From positions 228,295 through 292,294 of the forward strand of contig JAAOMT010000531.1 of assembly GCA_016748015.1 (NCBI GenBank): a stretch of DNA of 64,000 bases, in the 5' to 3' direction. Each line of letters starts with the position of its first letter. The stretch's first letter is position 1. Below the pieces are notes generated by a model. That model did not search any database. It was not told the DNA's origin and worked only from the letters and a program-made list of their open reading frames with translations. This document shows, in pieces, positions 14,749-25,505 of this stretch. The stretch is from Geosiphon pyriformis (lineage: Eukaryota > Glomeromycota > Glomeromycetes > Archaeosporales > Geosiphonaceae). The translations under genes were made by a program, and so were the position numbers.

Positions 14749-17700
14749 ACAAACACGTAAGTCGAAAAAAACTACTTTTGAAGAAAGTATGTAAAGGTCT
14801 TGCTAATAACGGCATTCTTTTCAGAAACTGCAACTTGGCGACTGCCTTGGTAAAGGTGCTTTTGGCTCCGTTTATCGAGCTTTGAACTTGGAGACTGGCG
14901 AAGCGTTTGCAGTAAAGCAGGTGAAGCTCAGTAATATCCGAAAATCGGAGCTCGATGTTATCATGGTATGTGCTTTTCTCTTGTTATTTGGACAAGTTTT
15001 TGGTCAAAAAAAAAATCTTCCTTTTCCGGTATACTTTTGCTTGTCACCCATGTCACCAATGTTAACAATCTTCGTCAATCTATATTTGTCCCCAACAGAT
15101 GGAGATCAACCTGTTGCGGAATCTTAACGTAAGTTTGTCGGACGAGTGATCGCTTAAATATTTGCTACAAACATTAATTTAAAATGTCTTTTGTGTCAAT
15201 CACCGTGACGCCATTTCTTGTGATTAACCGGATTGTGATTTATTTCCTTAGCATGCAAATATTGTGAAATATATTGGATTTGAAAAGACCAAGGAATCCC
15301 TGTTCATCATTTTGGAGTGAGTAATTTTATTTTTAGCAGTTAGTTGCGCTGGAGTTTTCGTTATACAAAATCAGAACAATAGCATTCTTGATTCTATTTT
15401 TTCTTTCATTTCTATTTCTATTCTTTTTTCCCATTACTTTTAAATACTCACCAAAGCTACCTTCTATATCACACACAGATATTGCGAGAATGGGTCACTG
15501 CATACGATCTGTAAAAAGTTTGGAAAATTCCCGGAAAATCTTGTAGCAGTTTACATTAGCCAAGTGTTGGAAGGTTTATTATATCTCCACGAACAAGGTG
15601 TAATACATCGTGACATCAAAGGTGCAAATATTCTCACGACAAAACAAGGATTGGTAAAATTGGCTGATTTCGGTGTGGCTACGAAGACGAGCACGTTGAA
15701 TGACGGTTCTGTAGTCGGGTCACCTTATTGGATGGCACCAGAAATCATTGAACTTTCAGGTGCTACCACAAAATCAGATGTATGGAGTGTCGGATGTGTG
15801 GTGATCGAATTATTGGAGGGAAAACCACCTTATTCACATCTTGATCCAATGCCAGCACTTTATGCTATTGTACAAGATGAACATCCACCATTACCTGAGA
15901 GTGCCTCACCTGCTGTAAAGAACTTTTTAATGCATTGCTTTCAAAAGGATCCAAATCTGCGAGTAACGGCTAAAAAATTACTCAAACATCCTTGGATCGC
16001 AAATTCACGTAAAACAGCTTCGATCGATAGTTTGCAAAATAACATAGTAACAACAGAGTATGATGAGGTTGTTCAAAGTGTTAAAGAATGGAATAGGGCA
16101 TTGAACTATGATTCTAATACAAAATTAACTCCTCGAAAAATGAGACGTGATTCCATCTCAAATAAAACTCCTCCATCATCACCCCGAATTCAATACAAAC
16201 CTTTACTTGGCATAGCGAGCACATCATCAAATTATCTTGCACCAATCGAGACAAATTGGGCATTTTCTCCAACGGTGGTAGGCTCTACAATAACAAATGA
16301 TAATCAAAGATCTTCAGCATTTTTGGAGGCTGATGCTGAGGGAGACAATTGGGACGATGATTTTGAAGATTCGATTCATGTTTCGAAAATTATCGCTCTA
16401 CAAAAAGATCAACATCAACAACAAGGAGAACCTGCATCCAACGAACTTGATGATATCTCAACGATACGTCCCAACGAGTACCAATTAGAAAAAATTAAGG
16501 ATCTACACGTCCCAACTTCAATATCTTCAATAAGATTGTCGGCCTCCCCAGGCAAGGAGCAGAAAAGTCCAAGAAAGTTATCATTAATTGCCATCCCTGA
16601 CAAAAAACCCTCTTCTATTTCAAAACCTTTAAACTCCAAGTTAAACGAGTCAAAGGGTAAACCGAGTAGGCCTAAAGGGCTGCGTCGCAATAGTGAGCCT
16701 CACCACAGTTACAATTATTCGAAAAAAAATACGGTAAAACAGCCACACAGTCGATCAATCGATTTTACTAATAAGCCGCTTCCTCCTTTACCTGGAGAAT
16801 TTCCAAAGTATAGATACCTTAGTCCGCCCACATCCCCGATATCTCCTACAACTTTAGTGAACCCACCCACAATGATATATACTCCGGTGACCGGTCGAAA
16901 ACGATCTCAATCAACCTCATCAAATTTTTCACCCCGATTGAATCAAAATTACGAGAACGGTTTTCCCGAAAAATTTAGGCAATATGTTGAATCTAGCGAA
17001 GAAACATATGATGATGCATTAGACAATGAAAATAATGACGGCCAAAATTTGAAGTTAAATTCGGTCCTATCTAGTAATAGTTGGCGCGGGGATGACAATA
17101 GTGACGAAGACGACCCATTCATAGAAATTGACGAGGGATTAAGCGAGATGGACTTGCAAGCAAATATTGCCCGAGATAAACATGTTCGGGCATGTGCACG
17201 TCTGGGTGATTTGCTAAATGCGTTACGGCCAAAAGAAACCGAAGACCGATTATTAAACACGTGTAACGAGCTTTCTCGATTGTTTAATGAACACAAAGAA
17301 CTTAAAAATCATTTTCTGATTTTCCATGGTGTCATTCCCATCCTGGAACTTTTGGAATTGTGCTCATACGAAAAAGTTATCGGCAAATTGCTCGCCATCG
17401 TCAATACAATAATCGAAGATAATCAGAACCTAAAAGAAAATTTTTGTCTTGTTGGTGGAATTCCTGTGATTAAAAGCTTCACCTCGAAACGATACTCTTA
17501 CGATACCCGGCTTAGAGCTGCCCATTTTATTCATCATGTGTGTAACCAGTCGACCATGACGCTCTTGATGTTTGTCTCGTGTCGTAGCTTCAAAGTCCTT
17601 GTTGATTTTCTCGAAGAGGATTATCATGAACATAAGAAATTGGTCCAGATTGCGATTAATGCAATCTGGAACATTTTTGAGCTTACCTCCAAGCCAAAGA

Positions 17701-19130
17701 ACGATTTTTGTCGTCAATTTGTAACGAGTGGACTTTTGGGTCCATTGTCGGTGACTTTACATCAAACAATTTTGGACCAAGATTCAGAGGCTGCGACATA
17801 TGTGGAAAAGATTTGTAAAATATTCCAGATATTTTCTATGTCCGAGTCTTTCGTCAAAGAATCAATGGCCACCAGCCCAGTAATCGCCCGAATCCTTGAC
17901 GATCTCGATAAGTTACCACACGATTTACTTGTGATTATGCTCAAGACGATCAAAAACCTCTCGATGAATTCCAAAACTTTGGAATCGTTGGAAAGTGCTG
18001 CTGCCATTGAAATCTTGACGAGAATCTTGATTCAGCAAGATCCAACACATCACTTGGAGGTGGCCAATCAAGTTCTTAACACCATGTTTAATATGTGTAG
18101 ACTCAACAAATCGCGACAAGAAAAGGCGGCCCATGCAGGGATGATTGGGTATTTGCAGTTTTACGTCCATTCCAAGTCTCCTCTTAAACAATTCGCGTTG
18201 CCCATTTTATGTGAAATGGCCCACGCAAACCGAGCTTGCCGAGAACTGCTGAGAAAACAAGGGGGTCTGGAATTTTATATTTTATTGTTAAAGGATCCAT
18301 ATTGGCAAGTTAATGCATTGGATGCAATACTAGTATGGTTACAAGAAGATTTTGCTGAGGTTGAAGCTACCCTTTTGAAACCTAATAATCTGGACTGCAT
18401 AGTTCAAACTTTCATCACAGCAAATGTAAATTCGTTCGAGAACATTCTTGAGCCTTTGCACATGATCACACGGTTATCACCTAAAGTGGCACGTGGTTTA
18501 TCCCAGCCGTCCTTCTTTCAGCGTCTTACGTCCCGATTGAGACATTCTAAAGCTGTTGTACGCGTAAATATGCTGCGGATTTTGCGATCTTTATTTGACG
18601 CTGATTCGACGATCGTGGATAAGTATCAGAATCTTACCGAAATTAGTGATCAAATGAGCCGAGACGATCCCTCTATGTTGGTCCGAGAACTAGCAAGGGA
18701 ACTTTTAGAGGGCTACTTCAAGAATTCGAAAGAACAATCCCCCAAAAAACCTCCCTCACCAATTAAAGAGGAGGATGAATTATTTCAGCAAACGAAACAA
18801 GAATCCATTGCGGTACCCGTTTGTAATGAAAGAGAAAATGATCAAGTTAAGGGCTCAGGAGAAAATGAGGATCCGAAAACTTATTGTGATTCTTCGAATA
18901 GTAAAAATAATATCGTGATTAGTGCTGGCATCGGCTTTAGAGAATATCTTCAAGAAAGCAACTTGAATTTAAAACCAATTCTCTCAAGTACTCATCGAAA
19001 ACATACAAGCGAACTACATTCCCACAAATTTGGTGGCCCTGAAACGAGTTCTCATCTTCGAAACACAAGCAGGATTGATAATCAAAATCTTTCTCAAGTG
19101 GGAATAGCAGTTCGAAGGGAGAGTAGTTGA
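14718..19130 (+). CDS. Septation-initiation / MAP3K-epsilon-type Ser/Thr kinase with ARM-like repeats (Cdc7/SepH-like)
   Basis: Exons 14718-14756, 14825-14965, 15099-15128, 15252-15316 and 15479-19130 join in frame to 1308 codons. Donors are GTAAGT, GTATGT, GTAAGT and GTGAGT; acceptors are TTTTCAG, CAACAG, CCTTAG and CACACAG. Kinase domain, residues about 17-265: Gly loop GKGAFGSVY (22-30), VAIK-type Lys44, alpha-C Glu62, HRDIKGAN with Asp137, DFG Asp155, GSPYWMAPE to Glu180, ending KHPWI. Kinase sequence and architecture (N-terminal kinase, Ser/Pro-rich acidic linker about 270-640, helical ARM-like repeats about 650-1140) are those of fungal Cdc7/SepH and plant MAP3K-epsilon. In that family the kinase acts below the spindle-pole GTPase to trigger septation; the role here is inferred. 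Length fits the family (about 1060-1370). The start is chosen because a 13-residue leader precedes the conserved KLQLGDCLG. The stop is unusual; see the next entries. Confidence 0.93.
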
Positions 19131-19134
19131 CTAG
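19128..19134 (+). promoter_or_regulatory. Putative stop-codon readthrough signal TGA CTA G
   Basis: The kinase frame ends AGT AGT TGA and is followed directly by CTA GCG. UGA followed by CUA(G) is the best-established leaky stop context in eukaryotes, known from animal and fungal readthrough genes. The frame stays open afterwards for 267 codons. Readthrough itself is inferred. Confidence 0.6.
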
Positions 19135-19934
19135 CGGCGGTTCGAGTGGGGAACCATTCGAACCAGAAAATTGGGCTATCAAGTCGTACAAAATCCCAAC
19201 AGTATTCTTATTTTTTATCACCCCCAAGTCCGCCATCTTCACAAATTAGAACTCGACCACGAGCATTTACAACCCCAATAACTTCATCTCTTCGAAGGGT
19301 AGCTTCCAGCATTGATTTGACCCCACGACGGATATCCATCGAACCAAACTTAACTGATTTCTATCCTCCCGTTCCCACCTCTTCATCATTGCATCCCTCC
19401 CCCCCTCAAACATCACCACGTCCACTATCACATCCTCCATACACCGCTTTATCAAACTCTCACAGCCATACCACATCTTCAGCTTCCTCTTCAACCTCAC
19501 CCAAATTCGAGCACCAACTAGCACCAACCGTTGAGCTCAACGCTCCTGATACATCCAAAACATCGTTAACCAAGTCAATACAATTTCCATACCAAGATAT
19601 CCGCAGACGCTCGAAACCTGAGAAGTTTCGTTCTTTCTCTCTGCAGCCCCCTGAAACCAAATCAGAAACACAAGATAATGAGAGAGTTACTCCCGAACAA
19701 CCTATCAAAGAAGAGATTGCCACATTCGTCTCCGTAGCAACAGTTGCGAGCCACAACAGCATCAAGAGTATCGAGTATTCTTGCAAATGTCCGCTTTGTG
19801 TGATGAGTTGGGTGAAAGCGCGGTTTCGTAGAGGGAAGAATAGAAAGAAAAAATATCGAAAGCAAAAAACAATTGTTACGTCTGTGATTTCGGAGCCAGA
19901 GCCAGAGCTGGAAATGGAACCTTTGGGAAAATGA
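19131..19934 (+). CDS. In-frame 267-codon C-terminal extension of the kinase (reached by readthrough)
   Basis: This frame is the same as that of the kinase's last exon and is separated from it only by TGA at 19128-19130. It has coding character: Ser/Pro/Thr-rich like the kinase linker (SPPSPPSSQIRTRPRAF), balanced third positions, many CGA/CCA/TCC codons, and no internal stop until TGA at 19932-19934. It ends with a Cys cluster (YSCKCPLC), a basic stretch (ARFRRGKNRKKKYRKQK) and an acidic tail (EPEPELEMEP). It has no early ATG, so an independent gene is unlikely. A 69-bp intron (19098-19166, GTGGGA...AACCAG) could also remove the stop in frame, but its donor is poor and it lacks the T-rich 3' end seen in the gene's other introns. 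A nonsense mutation of a formerly longer protein is the other alternative. Confidence 0.6.
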   Translation, partial: LAAVRVGNHSNQKIGLSSRTKSQQYSYFLSPPSPPSSQIRTRPRAFTTPITSSLRRVASSIDLTPRRISIEPNLTDFYPPVPTSSSLHPSPPQTSPRPLSHPPYTALSNSHSHTTSSASSSTSPKFEHQLAPTVELNAPDTSKTSLTKSIQFPYQDIRRRSKPEKFRSFSLQPPETKSETQDNERVTPEQPIKEEIATFVSVATVASHNSIKSIEYSCKCPLCVMSWVKARFRRGKNRKKKYRKQKTIVTSVISEPEPELEMEPLGK

Positions 19935-21471
19935 TTATTGGCTCTTATCGAATCAATGATATCAATTTTAATGACGAAGATAAATTTATATCCACCATTT
20001 AATTAAACAATGTTCCTTCGAACTTTCCTCTTTGAGATTTTGAACCCAGACACATTCTTTTTTGTGTTCAAACAATTCCTATAATATGTATACCATTATA
20101 TATAACAAACTTTATTAATTTGTAAAACTCAACCTACTCTTATAAATAATTTCACGCAAATCGACAGATTCTTCTATTGTATTTTTTGTATATAATTCTA
20201 TTCTGTCGGATTTCTCTTAATTTTTTCTTGTATACAACAAATATCCACTTTGCGCTTATCTAAACGGTTAGGAGAAGAGAAATTTCTACTTCCTTACATA
20301 ATATGATCACTTGGGGCATAATGCCACAAAAAATTTAGGGCTTTAATATTTTACATATCACATGTACTTTGTACCAATGCAATGTACTATTTAGGCTATT
20401 TAGTATTAATTTGAACGGGTATGTAAGTTTCCAAAACCTGGTGTTTTCAAGTAAGTCTTTTTTTTGTTGAATTGATTTTTTGTCGGCCACAGGAATTTTG
20501 TTGTCTCCAAAACAAAATATGAATATATAATGTCAATTGGTAAGTTTCAAAATTAAAGTAATATTGTCAAATATAAAAGATGAAAAGTTTTTGTTTTTTT
20601 ATGTAAATATTTAATTAATTTGACATGAATAAATTTGAAATCAAAAATATTATTATAAATAAAAATATATAAAAATTAAAAAATGATTTTTATATATGAA
20701 TTTTATTTATATATTTTTAAAATTTTGAATATTTAAAAAAAAATTATTCATAACTGTAATTTTTCTGGTCAATAATTATTTAGCTCTGAAAAGGGTTATT
20801 TTAATGGTTTTAAAATCTTAAAGTTTTTTAATTAAGTTATTTTTAAGCTAATTGTTTTTTTAAAATAAATTTTGTTAAGTGCCTACAATATTTTAATTTT
20901 TTTAATCATTTTATGCACATTTTGATGATAATAACTTTTTCAAATGACAAAAATAACATCTTAAAAAAATTTAATAACGATGGTGTTTTTTAAAATTTAC
21001 CTAAAAACAAGGGTGCAAGATTTTTAAAAAACAACAAAAGAGCAGAATCATTCAACATGACAGTATGATTATTTTCCAAATTAATCAACTTGGGAAGTAA
21101 GATAATACGAATGATTAGTCTTAATTCAAGAGTGAGTTAATTTATCTTTAATTTCAAAGAATTGCAAATTATTGACCATTCTAATTCGAATCCTGTACCT
21201 TTTACTCTTTAAATTAAGAATTTTTAAAATTCTAACAATGAGAAATGAATTCCAAGGATTTTAAGAAACCAATTATGTTTTGGTTATTGGCATAATTGAG
21301 GTCATTTTTTTTCAGAATATTTTTATTACTTTTCCGATGGATCATAAATTCCTTTTGAATATTGACTATAGGATAACATCATATTATATTAAGAAATTAA
21401 AATTTGGGATTCTAACCTGAATTGTTATCACAGAAATTTTTAATTAATTAAAATTATCTTTACAATAAATC

Positions 21472-21545
<74 letters not shown>

Positions 21546-21997
21546 CTTTCAATTTGTATTGTAAATATTTATTTTTTGCCAAAGTCTCTGTAAACTTGAT
21601 ATCTTATTCTGGTACATGTATAACCTTTAGCATAACTAGAATCCCAAACATACAATATGAAAAAATAAAATTCCCGATCCTACTATTAATAAATTTACAA
21701 AAGAGTATTTGTCTTAAAATACATTCATTTCTTAAAATTTTTCAAAATGATAGATTTACTTTTTTAAAAATATTGTTTTTGGTTTGATTTAAAAACTTGA
21801 TTTTTGCTTATAATTGCGTTAAATTGGTTTATTCAAAAAAATCCCGTTTTCTTTCCACCAATAGAATAACAATGACTTCACATATCTGAGAGAATTCTCC
21901 AATAATAAGTGATTCCCAAACCATAATTGAGCATAAAAGGTTTGAATACACCTCAACTAGGCATTTCCTGAAAAAATTTCCCCTCCTTTTCTTAAAC
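19935..21997. other. 3' UTR and intergenic sequence
   Basis: Between the kinase and the convergent methyltransferase gene. About 400 bp after the kinase stop probably hold its 3' UTR. 20560-21440 is AT-rich and unremarkable. The frame at 21554-21787 has no recognisable motif. 21830-21997 is the likely 3' UTR of the methyltransferase. Confidence 0.6.
21472..21544. repeat. (AAT)n microsatellite
   Basis: About 24 uninterrupted ATA/AAT units, the longest perfect simple repeat in the window. Confidence 0.95.
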
Positions 21998-23282
21998 CTA
22001 ATGTGAAGAGCCAATTTTTTTTTGGACTAACATTCTTTGGAATTTAAAACAAGAATGATATTCTTCGATTTCTTTCATATAATCGTCAAACAATTTCTGA
22101 TATTCTTGGGCTGAGATTTGTAAAAGTTCAAACATGAAAGGGCCTAACACTTTCAAGGCATGTTTGAGATCATTTAGACATGTTTGGCCTAATTTTCCTC
22201 CCCAATTTCCACAAGGAATCATTATTTCATCTTTTCCAATGTTTTCCCATTGTGATTCATCTAGCCAGTCCGGTAAAGCTTCTATAAGATCAACTTCAAA
22301 CCCTCGTGATTCAAGTTCATCAAAGGCTGAAAAGAAAATTTTCAAAAAGGATAAATGTTAAATCTTGATATCGAATCAGTTTTTCGCAAGAACCTCAAGC
22401 TGTCTTACTTCGTAACCAAAGTTTTTTTCCATTAGGTCCGATATTGAATAGTTTAGTTGGATATTCGGCTACTTCAACATAGCCTCCTTCTTTTATTATC
22501 CTGAAAACTTCAGGGATTACAATATTTTTCCATTCTTCGATTGTGAATACAAGTCTTGCATTTCGAATGAAGATAAAATCCATCGAAGAATCTTCAAATG
22601 GTAAAATTTCCAGTGCATCATGTTGAATGAATGTAACATTTTCTGGTTTGATTTCTTTTGGAAAATTTTCTCGAATATCTACACCATAAAATGAACAATT
22701 TGGGAAATCATTCGCCATCTCAAACAACCAGGTTCCAACACCACAGCTAAGGATGCAAACAACCTGTGAATGGTACAATAATGACAAAAATCCATTAAAC
22801 TTGAACATGAAATCAAAATTACTCACCAAAGGTCAAGTACTTGTGCACCTTTTCTCAATTCTGTTTCAATCGGAGCCGAAAAATTCTTTTGCCATACATA
22901 TCTGAAAAGATAATGACGAGCAGTTTCACGATCTTGTTCGTCATAATCATCCTAATTATATAATCAAAAAATTTAAATTTTTTTCAAATTTTGGATTTCC
23001 GAAGGTCAACCTTAAAACAAGAAAATTTCTCTTACTGGATAAAGGTATTTTGCATTTTCCGGGTCTGGAAATTTTCGCCCATCTACCACTATGAAATCTT
23101 TTCTATCATCTTCCCTTTGCCTACGTTGATCTCATTTATGAAAATAAGTTTTAATTAATTCCCTCAACTATTACTTTTTATAAAAAGATCTGTGGAATAT
23201 TTTGGGAATATTTTATATTTTTCAACATACCATTTATATTGACCTCCTTGATTTTCGGAGTCTTTGAGAATTTATTGCCCAT
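21998..23282 (-). CDS. SAM-dependent methyltransferase, N-terminally myristoylatable, five exons
   Basis: On the minus strand the exons are 23282-23231, 23130-23036, 22951-22827, 22746-22409 and 22326-21998, giving 939 nt and 312 residues. Donors are GTATGT, GTAAGA, GTGAGT and GTAAGA; acceptors are ATGAG, AATTAG, CCTTAG and TTTCAG. The third junction is chosen so that motif I reads LDLCCGVGTWLFEMA (residue 91 split); the alternative acceptor at CACAG shifts the frame. Class I methyltransferase signs: motif I CGVGT, acidic loop FYGVDI, DALEILPFEDSSMDFIFIRN (motifs II/III region), and IKEGGYVEVAE after it. The start MGNKFSK fits an N-myristoylation site (Gly2, Ser6), suggesting membrane attachment. 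It is followed by the linker REDDRKDFIVVDGRKFPDPENAKYLYP. Methyltransferases of this kind form large families in Rhizophagus-like genomes. The substrate cannot be told. Confidence 0.88.
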
Positions 23283-23860
23283 TTTTAACAATTTAATTGA
23301 AATTATTCCAATAATGCGATATGTTTTGAAAATGGATTAGTGCAAGCTTTTTTCATCCCTATTAAATCTTAACTCCTGGATACACGAAAGAATTGCCTTT
23401 TGAGTTTCCATTTGTTTAAATTGATTGCATCATTTGTGGACCTTCATCAGATAATGCTTAGACGACCAAGTGAGAAACGATTGGTAGCAAGATTAGGTTT
23501 AGTGTGAGACACTAATGCAAACCCATGCATCATCTATTTATGATTGGTTCGAACACCAATTTGAATTGGGACTCCCGCAAAAATTTTTTCAGAGTTTATA
23601 AAAATTTTATTCCTATCATGTTATTTGATAATCCTATCCAATTTAAATTTGTGTAAAAAAAGGTTGTAGATCTCAAGGTTAAATTTAAAATATGATACTT
23701 ATTTTAGGATAAATTAAAAAAAACAATACTCAACTTTATTAATAAGGTTCTATGTCTCCCGAAAATAAGTTCGGAAAAATTGAATACGATCATCTTCGAT
23801 TCATGTGTAGATCAACTCACTTTTTTTATTGAAAAAATGTGATTTTCGGTTATAGAGTAA
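23283..23860. other. Intergenic region: methyltransferase upstream sequence to tRNA
   Basis: Holds the promoter side of the methyltransferase gene (minus strand). No frame or recognisable element is seen; composition is moderate at 23350-23600. Confidence 0.5.
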
Positions 23861-23932
23861 GGCTCAATGGTCTAGTAGTATGATTCTCCGTTCGGGTCGG
23901 AGAGGTCCCGGGTTCAATTCCCGGTTGAGCCC
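23861..23932 (+). tRNA. tRNA-Pro, anticodon CGG
   Basis: Acceptor stem GGCTCAA pairs with TTGAGCC (23925-23931), discriminator C. Anticodon stem CTCCG/CGGAG encloses the 7-base loop TTCGGGT, so the anticodon is CGG (reads CCG, proline). T arm CCCGGGTTCAATTCCCGG. Internal pol III promoter boxes: A-box-like TGGTCTAGTAG (23868-23878) and B box GGTTCAATTCC. No intron. 72 nt without CCA, as expected for a nuclear eukaryotic gene. Confidence 0.96.
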
Positions 23933-23934
23933 CG

Positions 23935-23938
23935 TTTT
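23935..23938 (+). terminator. RNA polymerase III terminator (TTTT)
   Basis: Four T directly downstream of the tRNA 3' end, the minimal pol III stop signal. Confidence 0.75.
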
Positions 23939-24658
23939 GCCTATAACTAGGACTTTTTTTGGAAAATTATTGGTGAGAACGTTGCTGTATTTGAAAATGT
24001 CTATGAGTGGGGGACGTAGTAATTTTGATAACTTATTTCTCAAGGTTTGATACATTTACTTTTTTACAATTCTTAATTAAATTTTTGAAAGCTGTTTATA
24101 TAACAACTTTGAAAATTCGTATTAGAAAATAATGAAGTTCGCTCAGAGCAAGAGACATCAACAATTCAATTTTGAAAAGCCTGAAGGAATTTAAGAAATT
24201 TTCAATTCTAATTCCAAACAGGGAAATTGCCTGATTTAATGCGAATAATTGTTTAAGGCCAAAAGCTAGATGAGGGCAGTGGTAAAAATTTTGAAATAAA
24301 TTTTTTGACCCGTTTAGAATAATTTGCTAATAGTAGAATAAAAGATAACTATATATATAATTGATATAATTGATATAATTAATAGGCTAATATTATTATT
24401 TTTAATTATTGGTTCAATATAAAATTGCAATTTTTATTAATAAAATATATTGCTTCTTTACTTTTTAAAAACAAAAATGTTGGTTTTTTTCTTTATGAAA
24501 TATTCATATATTTTAAAATTTTGATCACTACCAAAATTTTTAAGTCATTTAACCATTTTAAATTGACTCTTAAGAAAATATTTTCTAATTTTCAAAATAA
24601 TATGATTTTTATAATAATTTTAAACTATAAAATAATAATAATAAAAATAATAATAACA

Positions 24659-24686
24659 TTATTATTATTATTATTATTATTATTAT
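24659..24686. repeat. (ATT)n microsatellite
   Basis: About nine perfect units. Confidence 0.9.
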
Positions 24687-25480
24687 GCAGTAAAATATTT
24701 CACTAGGAAAACTTCATAAAATTGACTTAATATTTGTCAAGTTTTATTGAATTAAATATATTCTTGACTTAAAATAAAACTTAAAATAAAATTTCATTCA
24801 AATTATACACATTTTAAAAAAATCAAGATTATCAAAATAATAACCAAAAATAATCGTTGCGTTTTCTTTTTTTAATATGCTGTTGTTTAAGTCTTTATAT
24901 ATTTTGTGTTTTTTGTATTTTTCCTGTTTTATTTTAAATAACAGTTTTTTTTTCAAAAAAAACATAGTTTTTTATTTTAAAATATTTTTCAATCTTTTTA
25001 ATTAGTCTTAAATTATAATAAAATATATATATATTTTTTCACAAAAAATAATACCAAGACTTTTAAAAAGTTCAATAGTTTAATTTATTATTAAAAACTT
25101 TATTCCTGTTTATATTTTTATTTGTGAAATTTCTAATTAAATAAATAGTTCAAAAATCTGTAAATTAAATTGTTAAATTGTTATTAAGGTTTTAACAATT
25201 AAAATTAATTGAAAAGCATTATATATTTCAAAAAATTTATATATATTAATATATGAATAAACCCGAAATTTTCAGCAAATATATGCTTGCAACTAATTTA
25301 TAATTATTATTATTATTAAAAAAACTGGTTGCATTTATTATATGTTTTTTTGAATTTAACAAATATTAATTCAAAATATAAATAATTTATAAAAAAATTT
25401 GTTTTTACAACAAAAATTAACACAAATATTATTTAATAAATTAATATATAATTTATGCCTAATAACAAAATTATGTTAAG

Positions 25481-25505
25481 ATAATAATAATAATAATAAT
25501 AATAA
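25481..25505. repeat. (AAT)n microsatellite
   Basis: About eight perfect ATA/AAT units. Confidence 0.9.

Noticed and set aside
19098-19166. A 69-bp in-frame intron that would remove the kinase TGA
   Set aside because: The donor GTGGGA is poor, there is no T-rich tract or clear branch site, and it would be unlike the four good introns of the gene. Kept only as the main alternative to readthrough.
19122-19202. Other intron choices (GTAGTT donor with CAACAG or ATCAAG acceptors)
   Set aside because: Lengths (61 or 80 bp) are not multiples of three and would shift out of the open downstream frame.
22747-22770. Acceptor CACAG for methyltransferase exon 4 (giving VVCILSCGVGT)
   Set aside because: Joined to the upstream exon it is out of frame; the acceptor CCTTAG gives a clean motif I (LDLCCGVGT).
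24425-24706. 93-codon frame
   Set aside because: Low-complexity Ile/Lys/Phe/Leu frame that runs into an ATT microsatellite; typical of AT-desert chance frames.
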